Positions 1 to 5,991 of a DNA stretch of 37,993 nucleotides are shown piece by piece. Position numbers and translations under genes: made by a program. The stretch covers positions 1 through 37,993 of IMG/VR virus record IMGVR_UViG_3300009158_000102; one strand, written 5' to 3'. The notes below the pieces were generated by a model. The model saw nothing but the letters and a program-made list of their open reading frames with translations, did no database searches and was not told where the DNA came from. The number at the start of each line of letters is the position of its first letter. Position 1 is the stretch's first letter. The stretch is from a virus.

Positions 1-123
1 ACCGCAGGACTCGGCAGCGATGCCTCCTGCATCCGCTGGTTCTCACGTTGAACTGCACCGCGCCGTCCGCGCGTTGCTGGACGGCGTGAACGCCCGCTAC
101 GCCAAGAACCCGCGAGAGTGGAC
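1..123. repeat. Direct terminal repeat, left copy (circularisation overlap)
   Basis: These 123 bases are identical to 37871-37993. The simplest reading is that a circular or circularly permuted phage genome was cut open at an arbitrary point inside a gene. The gene interrupted here reads cleanly across the junction from 37854. Confidence 0.95.
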
Positions 124-295
124 TTGCCCGCACATGCAGGCGCTGGACGACATGACACAATCGGAGCCGCAGCCCACGCTCACCGACGAGGAGCGGGAGG
201 CATTTAAGTTGGCCTCTGAATGGTGCCGTGCATACGGCGGTGCCGTGTACGACGCGGGCCATGCTATTGAGCGATTCTTGGAGCGGACGAAATGA
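1..295 (+). CDS. Small cassette protein with LT-EERE / LERTK C-terminal module (5' end lies at 37854)
   Basis: Function unknown. On the circle the reading frame starts at ATG 37854, preceded by an AGGAG ribosome site, and ends at TGA 293-295, giving about 103 residues; an internal ATG at 20 is a less likely start. The N-terminus is encoded by the loop and right arm of the attC-like site at 37826-37915, so it is translated partly from recombination-site DNA. The C-terminal third (LTDEEREAF ... FLERTK) resembles the C-terminus of the protein at 37147-37428, in DNA as well as protein, which points to duplication or exchange between cassettes. The stop codon lies in a TGAGAC remnant of an R box. 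Charged and soluble, with no membrane segment. Confidence 0.75.
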   Translation, partial: PQDSAAMPPASAGSHVELHRAVRALLDGVNARYAKNPREWTCPHMQALDDMTQSEPQPTLTDEEREAFKLASEWCRAYGGAVYDAGHAIERFLERTK

Positions 296-311
296 GACGC
301 TGAAGTTCTGT
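293..311 (+). repeat. Hairpin-less attC remnant (R'' - spacer - R')
   Basis: This 19-base junction has a TGAGAC box (R''-like, one A short of the TGAGAAC expected for this cassette) overlapping the preceding stop codon, a short spacer, and GTTCTGT at 305-311 as the R' box of the next cassette. GTTCTGT is complementary to ACAGAAC at 449-455, the other end of that cassette. The L arms and loop seen in the intact sites are absent. Confidence 0.5.
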
Positions 312-335
312 GGACGAGCGAGACAATCAATGCTT

Positions 336-438
336 GGGGATGTAGTTCAGTGGTAGAACGCGAAATTAAGCCCCGCGACAGCGCTGGGTGTACTTCCCTT
401 TTCAGGCGTGAACCCCGGTTCGACTCCGGGCATCCCCA
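336..438 (+). tRNA. tRNA-like element with disrupted or enlarged anticodon domain
   Basis: The acceptor stem is GGGGATG (336-342) with CATCCCC (431-437). The D stem is GTTC (345-348) with GAAC (356-359) around a 7-base AGTGGTA loop. The T stem is CCCGG (414-418) with CCGGG (426-430) around the canonical loop TTCGACT. All three arms pair perfectly. Between the D and T arms lie 53-54 bases, where a class I tRNA has about 22 and a class II tRNA somewhat more. I find no clean 5-bp anticodon stem with a 7-base loop. GGG...CCC (386-388 with 396-398) and CTG...CAG pairings could form an extra hairpin. It may be a tRNA-derived RNA, a tRNA with an insertion, or a class II-like tRNA with an extreme variable arm. 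CCA is not encoded. It lies between GTTCTGT and ACAGAAC, which are complementary cassette ends, so it appears to be the cargo of its own cassette. Confidence 0.5.
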
Positions 439-448
439 TTTTTCATCC

Positions 449-497
449 ACAGAACGATGCGATCTGCGGCGCAGTCCGCAGCATCGCGTGGTTATGC
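449..497 (+). repeat. attC-like site 4 (short form)
   Basis: R'' is ACAGAAC (449-455) and R' is GTTATGC (491-497). Between them GAT-CTGCGG (461-469) pairs with CCGCAGCATC (476-485) around the 6-base loop CGCAGT, leaving one unpaired extra G opposite the gap. The regions next to the R boxes (GATGC and CACGC in the folded view) are unpaired spacers. This matches integron attC architecture. At 49 bases it is short for the class. Confidence 0.8.
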
Positions 498-517
498 TAG
501 GCCAAACGGAGGGCGAT

Positions 518-730
518 ATGTTGAGGGGCACATACAAGGCGAATAAGTTCGTTGGAGAAACCGAAAGTCAAGCCGTCGATGTTTTTTTGGCTGAGATCAT
601 TGAAGTCTGCCGCAAGCATGGGATGTCGATCTCTCACGAGGACGGGCAAGGCGCTTTTCAAGTCGTGCGGTTCAACGATTCGGATTCCGATTGGCTGATG
701 TTTGCCGCGAACAAGACAGAGACGGCATAA
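518..730 (+). CDS. Cassette-encoded hypothetical protein (70 aa)
   Basis: Function unknown. Start ATG 518 was chosen because a GGAGGG ribosome site lies just upstream and because everything before 497 belongs to the attC-like site and tRNA-like cassette. The protein (MLRGTYKANKF ... AANKTETA) is a compact, acidic, soluble alpha/beta-looking sequence without cysteines of note or membrane segments. The stop TAA (728-730) is embedded in the R'' box GCATAAC, the usual arrangement in integron cassettes where ORFs nearly fill the cassette. The cassette runs from about 492 to 731 and its two ends, GTTATGC and GCATAAC, are complementary. Confidence 0.7.
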   Translation: MLRGTYKANKFVGETESQAVDVFLAEIIEVCRKHGMSISHEDGQGAFQVVRFNDSDSDWLMFAANKTETA

Positions 731-813
731 CACGCAGGATCAATGGCCGCGACGAAAGGATTCACTATGCCAAGACGGGTAAAGGAGCGGTCCATTGCAT
801 CCGCTGGTTATGG
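725..813 (+). repeat. attC-like site 5
   Basis: R'' is GCATAAC (725-731) and R' is GTTATGG (807-813). The left arm GGAT-CAATGG (737-746) folds on the right arm CCATTGCATCC (792-802), leaving one extrahelical G, flanked by unpaired spacers ACGCA and CAGC. The loop (747-791) contains an AAAGGA ribosome site and the ATG at 770 that starts the next ORF. Confidence 0.85.
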
Positions 814-1297
814 GCGTCCGCACTTCATTCGACGCCAGAAGCTTTGCGAGCTGTCGTCTGGAATGCGTGAACGTGCTGAGTGGGCCAGGGCGACCGCGGT
901 AGAGAATCCGGCGTCGGTTGACGTTGACGACGAAATGCTTCCGTGGGTCTACAACGAAGCCGAAGGGATGTGGTTTAGTTTCGACGGCAACTATTCGGCG
1001 TTGAGCCCAGCTGAGAAGTGGGAACGGAAGGTGGAGCGCGATGCAAAGCTGGCCGACGAGGAAGCCGCCTACCAACGCTGGAGCGCCATTCGGCAGCAAG
1101 TGCTTGAACGCGATGGGCACACCTGTCAGCTTTGCGGGTTTGTGGCGACATCGAACCTGCACATTCACCACATCCTAAAGCGGACAGATGGCGGAACGGA
1201 TCACCTCGACAACTTGCTCACGCTTTGTCCGTCTTGCCACAGCAAGGCGGATCGGAAGTTCTACAACCCCGACTGGACTCAGCCCCCGGTCGAATAA
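770..1297 (+). CDS. HNH endonuclease, cassette-encoded
   Basis: The C-terminal half is a classic HNH nuclease: after 'VLERDGHTCQLCG' come the paired cysteines, the IHHI histidine motif, 'HLDNLLTLCPSCH' with its asparagine and second cysteine pair, and a short tail. Such proteins cut DNA using one divalent metal, with structural zinc held by the two CxxC pairs. The N-terminal about 90 residues are unassigned, with a WV.NEAEGMWFSFDG stretch. ATG 770 has the best ribosome site (AAAGGA, 8 bases upstream); ATG 743 and ATG 863 are alternatives. The first 15 or so residues are encoded by the attC-like site at 725-813. The cassette ends in CCATAAC (1300-1306), complementary to its GTTATGG start. It could be a homing-type or anti-competitor nuclease; it lies far from the terminase genes, so a packaging role is less likely. 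Confidence 0.85.
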   Translation, partial: PRRVKERSIASAGYGRPHFIRRQKLCELSSGMRERAEWARATAVENPASVDVDDEMLPWVYNEAEGMWFSFDGNYSALSPAEKWERKVERDAKLADEEAAYQRWSAIRQQVLERDGHTCQLCGFVATSNLHIHHILKRTDGGTDHLDNLLTLCPSCHSKADRKFYNPDWTQPPVE

Positions 1298-1299
1298 AC

Positions 1300-1318
1300 C
1301 CATAACCAGTGTTTATGC
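1300..1318 (+). repeat. Second hairpin-less attC remnant
   Basis: CCATAAC (1300-1306), five bases, then TTTATGC (1312-1318, GTTATGC with one change). The 19-base layout matches 293-311. CCATAAC pairs with the GTTATGG that opens the HNH cassette. A further GCATAAC at 1345-1351, complementary to GTTATGC, and a degenerate GTG-ATTATCG at 1396-1405 may be a last decayed site with no gene. Confidence 0.45.
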
Positions 1319-1416
1319 TGACCCGCATAATCGCGGCCCCTGCTGCATAACACCCCGCCGAATCGGCGCCGCACGGCCGCGAGGCGCGAAACCGGGTGAT
1401 TATCGTGACCCGCATA

Positions 1417-1704
1417 TCACGCCGAGCGTTGCCGGCTCGCGCGCTTCGACGCCGGCTCGTCTCTGGTAAGCCGGTCGAGCGTGATGCCTAGGGCGTCGGC
1501 GATGGCTCGGGCGGTCGAGACCTTTGGATCTTTCAAGGTGTAGAAGACCGTCCGCGACAGGCCGGCACGCTCCGCGAGTTCGTCGAGGTGGATTCCTCGC
1601 CGCTTTGCCATCGCCTCGACCCGAAGGAATAGGGCCGACGCCTCCCGCGTCCGCGGCCTCCCGCCAGGGTGTCTATCGCGTGGGCTGGGCATGACGAGTT
1701 CCAT
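1417..1704 (-). CDS. Cro/CI-type (XRE) helix-turn-helix regulator
   Basis: A 95-residue protein read from ATG 1704 (ATG 1692, MPSPR..., is equally possible). After a basic proline/arginine-rich leader comes a compact XRE domain: 'AMAKRRGIHLDELAERAGLS' as the first helices with the turn, then 'VFYTLKDPKVSTARAIADAL' and 'GITLDRLTR'. It is divergent from the integrase at 1905, the usual lysogeny-control layout, so a repressor or integrase regulator is likely. It is short for a CI repressor and lacks a peptidase domain, so it would not be cleaved by RecA-type induction. The longer upstream extension of the frame, to 1848, is cysteine/arginine rich and probably non-coding. Confidence 0.8.
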   Translation of the reverse strand: MELVMPSPRDRHPGGRPRTREASALFLRVEAMAKRRGIHLDELAERAGLSRTVFYTLKDPKVSTARAIADALGITLDRLTRDEPASKRASRQRSA

Positions 1705-1904
1705 CCCGTCGAGGTTACCCCGGTTTCCCCGGGCTTTCCTCGTTGGCGTCCCCGGACAGGATCGCAACGGTTGACAGTGGCGGGGGCAGGAGCGAACCCT
1801 ACATAGGCGGATCGACCGGCACGACCGGCACGACCAGAACCCCAGCACGGAAGGACAAACACCGCACGGATGCGTGACCTATAACCCACAAGGGAGGGCA
1901 CGCG
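1705..1904. promoter_or_regulatory. Divergent control region between regulator and integrase
   Basis: This 200-base gap separates the leftward XRE gene from the rightward integrase and should hold both promoters and operators. CGACCGGCA occurs twice in tandem (1813-1821, 1822-1830) followed by a third, degenerate CGACCAGAA (1831-1839). An AAGGGAGG ribosome site precedes the integrase ATG. No confident promoter hexamers were found. Confidence 0.4.
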
Positions 1905-2819
1905 ATGAGACTCGACGACTTTCTGAACCAGATTTACGTTCCGCTGAAACTTCGCGGCCGCAGCCAGGAATCGATCCGGCTTCTTCGGCATGCGATCACC
2001 CAGTTCTCGCGGTGGCTCGGTCGCCCGGCGGTGCTCGAGGATTGCGACGACCTGGTGGTGAGCCAGTTTCTTGCGAAGCGCGGCGAGAAGCTCGCCCCGG
2101 AGTCGGTAGCCCGCGAGCGGTCGGGGCTTCTGGCGATCTGGAATCTGGCCCAGGCTCGCGGCATGGTGCGGCTCCGGCCTTGCGTCTCGACCGAGCTCGT
2201 GCCCGAGCGGACGCCGCGGGCACTGACCGAGGAGGAGCTCGCGCGGCTCTTCGCCGTGGCGGAACGGAGCACTGGCTGGGTCGGGCCGGTTCCGGCGAAG
2301 GTGTTTTTCCCGACGCTTATAGCGGTGCTCTTCTACTCCGGCGAGCGCATCACGGCGACGCTGTCGATCGCCCGAGACAGGTATCGGCGGCCGTGGCTGA
2401 TCGTGCCGCCGCACACCCGGAAGGGGAAGAAACGCGAGCGAATCTATGAGCTCCCGCCGTGGGTGTGCGACATGCTCGACGAGATGCTGAGTTATCACCG
2501 GGCCGAGCGGGTGTTTTTCTGGGGCGCGACGATGACCGCGCTCCGGAAACGCTGGAAGACGCTCACGCGGCGGGCCGGGCTCGGCGACGGGCGGGATGTT
2601 CAGTTTCACGTTCTCAGGCGTAGCACCGCCTCACATCTGGACGCTGCCGGCGGGGATGCCACGGCATACATGGGACACAGCAGCGACACCGTGACCAGGC
2701 GGAGCTATTTGGACGTTCGGATCACGGGAGCCAAGAAGCCGAAGGCTTGGGAGTTGCTCCCGACGATCAGGCCCGGCGACAATCCGGGGCCGGTCGCAAA
2801 ATCGCCCGTGGCGCGGTAG
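1905..2819 (+). CDS. Tyrosine recombinase / phage integrase
   Basis: 304 residues. An N-terminal core-binding SAM-like domain (about 1-95) is followed by a catalytic domain with the expected residues: Arg148 in 'FYSGERIT', a lysine in the 'HTRKGKK' beta turn (about 173-176), His235 and Arg238 in 'HVLRRS', His258 in 'YMGHSS' and nucleophile Tyr268 in 'RRSYLD'. The start ATG follows GGGAGG closely. It would integrate and excise the phage. It is not an integron integrase: the stretch between the 'YELPP' motif and HxxR is about 50 residues and lacks the long insertion typical of IntI. It sits next to the attC-like array but nothing shows it acts on it. The attP site was not identified. Confidence 0.9.
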   Translation: MRLDDFLNQIYVPLKLRGRSQESIRLLRHAITQFSRWLGRPAVLEDCDDLVVSQFLAKRGEKLAPESVARERSGLLAIWNLAQARGMVRLRPCVSTELVPERTPRALTEEELARLFAVAERSTGWVGPVPAKVFFPTLIAVLFYSGERITATLSIARDRYRRPWLIVPPHTRKGKKRERIYELPPWVCDMLDEMLSYHRAERVFFWGATMTALRKRWKTLTRRAGLGDGRDVQFHVLRRSTASHLDAAGGDATAYMGHSSDTVTRRSYLDVRITGAKKPKAWELLPTIRPGDNPGPVAKSPVAR

Positions 2820-2845
2820 GTTGAGGCCCCCAATCGGAGGACACC

Positions 2846-3589
2846 ATGCGAATGATCGCCGCGGTTGTGGCCGTCTTGCTGCTCGGGCAGATGACGGCGG
2901 AGGATCGAGCCGAGCGGCTCGCGAAGATGGCACAGCGGATCGACGTGCAGGCGGCCGCCGGTGAGGTCGGGGAGTGGCAGAACGTGCTGCGGTATGCCCT
3001 CGGCAACCGCGACGCCGATTTGGCGAAGAAAGCCCGCGAGGGCGTGAAGAATGCCAAGCGCGACCTGACGCGTGCAAAGGCGAAGAGCCAGCGCGACTAC
3101 ATGGAGCGAGCGAATCGCGTCACCGAAGACCAGGGCAGGCTGGAGGGCGAGCGGCAGGATCGGACGCCGGATCACGGCCTTTCGCCGGGCGAGTATTTCC
3201 TGGAGCGAATCCGGCACGCCGGGCCGCTGCTGATCGGGGGCGTCGCTCTCCAGGAGAACGAGATCGGGCACCCGGAGGTCACGGTTTGCGTTGGGAACTT
3301 GACCGACCGCACGATCGAAGCCTTCGACGTGGAGGTTGAGTGCTGGAACGCGTTCGATGAGCCGATGGCCGTGCTCGGCCGAAACGAGTTTGGGGCGACC
3401 AGCCAGGAGCCGATCCGCGAATCGGAGGTCACGACGGCGACGTGGATGATCCCGCTCCGGGAGAACACCGCGAAGGTGGCCGTCCGGGTGGTCCGCGTGA
3501 AACCCGCCTACGGGAACGTGTGGGAGCAGACCCGCGAGGAAGCAGAGCGGGCGCCGGGGGCGATCGTCACGGCGAAAATGCGGCGGTGA
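2846..3589 (+). CDS. Secreted or periplasmic hypothetical protein, possible lysogenic-conversion gene
   Basis: 247 residues with an N-terminal signal-like segment (RMIAAVVAVLLLGQMTA), then a charged, lysine/arginine/glutamate-rich helical region (about 20-110, possible coiled coil), then a beta-rich domain (about 115-247) with 'VTVCVGNLTDRTIEAFDVEVEC', which resembles immunoglobulin-like or FxLYD-type domains of secreted proteins. The ATG is preceded by GGAGG. It is on the same strand as the integrase, 26 bases downstream, so it may be expressed from the prophage. Envelope modification or superinfection exclusion is plausible but unproven. It ends 10 bases from the convergent gene at 3600. 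Confidence 0.7.
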   Translation: MRMIAAVVAVLLLGQMTAEDRAERLAKMAQRIDVQAAAGEVGEWQNVLRYALGNRDADLAKKAREGVKNAKRDLTRAKAKSQRDYMERANRVTEDQGRLEGERQDRTPDHGLSPGEYFLERIRHAGPLLIGGVALQENEIGHPEVTVCVGNLTDRTIEAFDVEVECWNAFDEPMAVLGRNEFGATSQEPIRESEVTTATWMIPLRENTAKVAVRVVRVKPAYGNVWEQTREEAERAPGAIVTAKMRR

Positions 3590-3599
3590 GCCGCTACCG

Positions 3600-4271
3600 T
3601 CACCCGACGACCCGTAGCCCTGCCGGCAGATAGCACGTCTCGCGGATCGCCTCGACGAACGCGGCCGACGGGGCCATCGCTTCCTCGACGGTCAGCAGCC
3701 GGTCGCCCGGGGCCAGGGCCAGCGGGCCCGGCCGCGAGTAGGGCGAGCGGTCATACCATCGCCTGGTTCGCATCACGACCCCGTAGAACGCGAGGTACAC
3801 GTTGGCGGCCCTGGTATACCAAAACGGGTCTAGGGGCAAATCTGGAGTTCGCGAGAGCGTCGCGATGGCCATCGTCTCGCATTCCCGCTCCATCGCGAGG
3901 ATCAGCCCGACCGCGGCCCGCAGCTGCTCGGGCGTCATTTCCACGACCCCGGCCAGCCACGCGTCGAATGCCTGTTGTGGGCACGCGCCGCCGGCAAGCT
4001 TGGCCGTCCATGCCGACGTTGCCGCCTGCGATTGCCGGAAGTGCATGTATTCGTGGAGGAACACCGACAGCCAGACCTCGGTGCTCCCGCCGGTCGCGAC
4101 GACGAACTCCGCCTGGTCCTCATCGAAGTAGCCGCCGACCGGGGAGCCGTGGCAGTCGGCTTGCTCTGCGTCCACCAGCCGCACCTCGATCTCCGCCTCC
4201 TCGAGCTCGGCGATGACCGTCTCGATCCACGCGCAGGTTTCCGGCGGCAGGTCGCGGACGGCGGCGGGCAT
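3600..4271 (-). CDS. Metallopeptidase-like protein with HEYMH motif
   Basis: 223 residues. 'SVFLHEYMHFRQSQ' (about 87-100) is an HExxH zinc-binding motif inside a hydrophobic helix, the hallmark of zinc peptidases. A downstream helix 'LAMERECETMAIATL' (about 146-160) offers glutamates as a possible third ligand, as in gluzincins. The N-terminal half contains acidic helices and a strand pair around 'GYFDEDQAEFVVATGG'. No signal peptide is seen. It is the last gene of the leftward auxiliary block, just downstream of the PQ-loop gene. Activity is inferred from the motif only; many phage proteins with HExxH are of unknown substrate. Confidence 0.65.
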   Translation of the reverse strand: MPAAVRDLPPETCAWIETVIAELEEAEIEVRLVDAEQADCHGSPVGGYFDEDQAEFVVATGGSTEVWLSVFLHEYMHFRQSQAATSAWTAKLAGGACPQQAFDAWLAGVVEMTPEQLRAAVGLILAMERECETMAIATLSRTPDLPLDPFWYTRAANVYLAFYGVVMRTRRWYDRSPYSRPGPLALAPGDRLLTVEEAMAPSAAFVEAIRETCYLPAGLRVVG

Positions 4272-4275
4272 GGTG

Positions 4276-4551
4276 TCACCTCCGGGGGAGTTTGAAAAAC
4301 GCGATCACCGCCACGAAGACGATGTTGGCCGAGTAGTTGACGATCAACGGCCATTCGCTCATCGGGGCCACGTAGGCCAGCGTGAGGATCTCGCCGATCC
4401 CCCACATGCCCAGGAAGCCCCACGAGATTCCGGCCGACGACCGGGTGCGCCACGACTGCACGGCCTGCGGCAGACCGCAGAACGCGAGGAGCGCGGCCCC
4501 GGCCCAGCCGATCGACTCCTGGACGGTGGCGGTGGTGAGCGGCTCGATCAT
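4276..4551 (-). CDS. PQ-loop repeat membrane protein (SemiSWEET-like)
   Basis: 91 residues, start ATG 4551 overlapping the desaturase stop by ATGA. Three transmembrane helices are evident: about 13-30 ('IGWAGAALLAFCGLPQAVQS'), 42-62 ('SWGFLGMWGIGEILTLAYV') and 66-87. 'GLPQAVQSWRTRSSAGISW' is a PQ-loop motif: proline-glutamine at the end of helix 1, then the basic loop and a conserved 'S-GIS--F'. This is the architecture of the single-bundle SemiSWEET/PQ-loop family, which form dimers and include sugar transporters and other small-solute carriers. The substrate cannot be told. Translational coupling to the lipid desaturase suggests co-expression in the host membrane. Confidence 0.75.
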   Translation of the reverse strand: MIEPLTTATVQESIGWAGAALLAFCGLPQAVQSWRTRSSAGISWGFLGMWGIGEILTLAYVAPMSEWPLIVNYSANIVFVAVIAFFKLPRR

Positions 4552-5072
4552 GCCGTTTGCCTCTCCGGGCGCGGGTGGATGCCGGCCAGACCGACCACGG
4601 CTTCGAGCCCCCGCCAGAACCCGAGCATGGAGAGCGTGGGATTCAGCCAATCGGACATCACGCAGAAATCGGTGGCGAAGGGGCTGGAGTGGTGCGCGGC
4701 GTGCCCGTCGGGCGACGACAGCACCCCGAGGAGCTGGAGCCCGCGGATCGGTCGGGAGCACCGCTGGTGGGCCCACCCGTGGATTTCGTTGGCCTGGGTG
4801 GCGAACGCCGCGACCAGGGCTAGCCAGTGCTGCCCGAGGGCCAGGGCCGCGCCGGCGATGGCGGCCGTCGGCAGGACGGTCGTCCAGTTGCGGGTCCAGT
4901 AGCCGCCCTGGAGGAACGCCCGGGGCTCCGAATGGTGGCGGATGTTGGGCGCGACGACATGCGGGCCCAGGATCGGCCAGGCGGGGTTCCCGTAGCGGTC
5001 TTCCCACCAGTGCACGATCCCGGTGGCCAGGTCGGCTGCCAGCCATGCGGACAGGATGTAGGCGGCGATCAT
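4548..5072 (-). CDS. CarF/PEDS1 (Kua/TMEM189)-family lipid desaturase
   Basis: 174 residues, start ATG 5072 overlapping the upstream kinase stop (ATGA). Family features are unmistakable: 'GIVHWWEDRYG' (His21), 'APNIRHHSEP' (His46, His47), 'NEIHGWAHQ' (His98, His102) and 'DGHAAHHSSP' (His124, His127, His128), followed by 'MSDWLNPTLSMLGFWRGLE'. These eight histidines are the di-iron ligands expected for the family. Hydrophobic segments at about 1-20, 64-93 and 108-120 make it an integral membrane protein. Characterised relatives (bacterial CarF, animal PEDS1) form the vinyl-ether double bond of plasmalogens; plant FAD4 desaturates a plastid phosphatidylglycerol acyl chain. Which lipid is the substrate here is unknown. 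The length suits a minimal domain. It is intact, in a phage auxiliary operon, which suggests remodelling of host membrane lipid. Confidence 0.88.
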   Translation of the reverse strand: MIAAYILSAWLAADLATGIVHWWEDRYGNPAWPILGPHVVAPNIRHHSEPRAFLQGGYWTRNWTTVLPTAAIAGAALALGQHWLALVAAFATQANEIHGWAHQRCSRPIRGLQLLGVLSSPDGHAAHHSSPFATDFCVMSDWLNPTLSMLGFWRGLEAVVGLAGIHPRPERQTA

Positions 5073-5617
5073 GCGGCTCTCCCCGTGTAGGCCGTCCAGG
5101 CGCTGAGCACGCGGCGGCGGAGCTCCTCGACCGTGCCGTCGTTCGTGATGACGGCGTCGCAATCCTCCGGGCCGATCTGGTGGTCGCTCTTGTGCGAGCC
5201 GCGCCCGAGCCCCGGCCGGTCGATCCACCACACCTCCCCGCCGCGGTCCCGGACGGCCGCGACCTCGTTGGGGAATCGGGTGCCGCAGATCGCGAACACG
5301 TCGGCCCAGCGCGACGCCTGGAGCCGGTCGATGCGGAGCATCGTCAGCCGCACCCACAGGTCGGGATGCACGAGCTCGCGGCCCCATTCCGTGCCCAGCG
5401 TGCGGAGCAGCTGTCGCGGCACGAGCTCGAGGCCCCCGGCCGGGATGCCGGTCTCTTTCTGGGTCCGGTCGCGGAGCAGATCTTCGTCGATGTCGAACAT
5501 CGCCGCGATCCCGCGATAGATGGGATCGGCCCATTGGATGTGCCGCGCCCCCGGCACGAGCGATGCCGCGAGCGTCTTTCCGGAGCCGATCGAGCCGGCG
5601 AGTCCTACGATCCGCAT
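5069..5617 (-). CDS. Deoxynucleoside monophosphate kinase-like protein
   Basis: 182 residues from ATG 5617. The N-terminus 'IVGLAGSIGSGKT' (P-loop, about residues 5-15) is followed by 'ARHIQWADPIYRGIAAMF', a substrate region like that of phage dNMP kinases and dephospho-CoA kinases, then 'ICGTRFPNEVAAVRDRGGEVWWIDRPG', the 'R-PNE' signature seen in phage dNMP kinases. C-terminal 'DAVITNDGTVEELRRRV' is the usual last strand and helix. The likely role is phosphorylation of dNMPs to dNDPs for phage DNA synthesis. It overlaps its upstream neighbour by 13 bases and its downstream neighbour by 4. Confidence 0.85.
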   Translation of the reverse strand: MRIVGLAGSIGSGKTLAASLVPGARHIQWADPIYRGIAAMFDIDEDLLRDRTQKETGIPAGGLELVPRQLLRTLGTEWGRELVHPDLWVRLTMLRIDRLQASRWADVFAICGTRFPNEVAAVRDRGGEVWWIDRPGLGRGSHKSDHQIGPEDCDAVITNDGTVEELRRRVLSAWTAYTGRAA

Positions 5618-5991
5618 GCCGCGGTCTCCTTCATCGTGTCGAGCCATCGCTTCAAGTCCCAGAACTCGTAGAACACGGGCCGCCCGAGCGACAGGAACAG
5701 CCGCACCTCCGCATCGGCCCCGCTGGATTCGTGCTGGCGGTAGTCGATCACGGCGTCGGTGGCCGTCAGCCGCAGACAGGCATCGCAGCGGAGGATGATC
5801 TCGTTGTCGTAGTCGACCCAATCGCGGTAGGGCCGCGGGTTGTGCAGGTGCTGGAAGTGGCTCCAGAGCGGCGCGATAGGGATCACGCCCAGGTCATAGA
5901 GGCAGTCCCACATCCGCATCTGGAACCGCGTGTTGATCGCGGCGTCGCCCTTGGTGTAGGGGCTCGCGATGTAGACCCATGGGCGGCTCAT
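5605..5991 (-). CDS. DUF4406 / nucleoside 2-deoxyribosyltransferase-like protein
   Basis: 128 residues from ATG 5991, coupled to the metallophosphoesterase above it by an ATGA overlap. 'WVYIASPYTKGD' at the N-terminus, 'MWDCLYDLGVIPIAPLWSHF', 'DYDNEIILRCDACLRL' and the closing 'GADAEVRLFLSLGRPVFY' follow the Rossmann-like pattern of DUF4406 and nucleoside 2-deoxyribosyltransferase relatives, common in phages. The family can cleave or exchange nucleoside bases; the reaction here is unknown. Placement beside a dNMP kinase supports a nucleotide-metabolism role. The in-frame extension to 6159 lies inside the neighbouring gene and is not used. Confidence 0.75.
   Translation of the reverse strand: MSRPWVYIASPYTKGDAAINTRFQMRMWDCLYDLGVIPIAPLWSHFQHLHNPRPYRDWVDYDNEIILRCDACLRLTATDAVIDYRQHESSGADAEVRLFLSLGRPVFYEFWDLKRWLDTMKETAACGS

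Noticed and set aside
336-438. Ordinary functional tRNA gene
   Set aside because: The three arms pair well, but no normal anticodon stem-loop of 17 bases can be drawn; the anticodon cannot be named, so it is reported as tRNA-like only.
1905-2819. Integron integrase (IntI) for the cassette array
   Set aside because: It is a tyrosine recombinase with all catalytic residues, but lacks the IntI-type additional domain between the 'ELPP' motif and HxxR. It fits a phage integrase.
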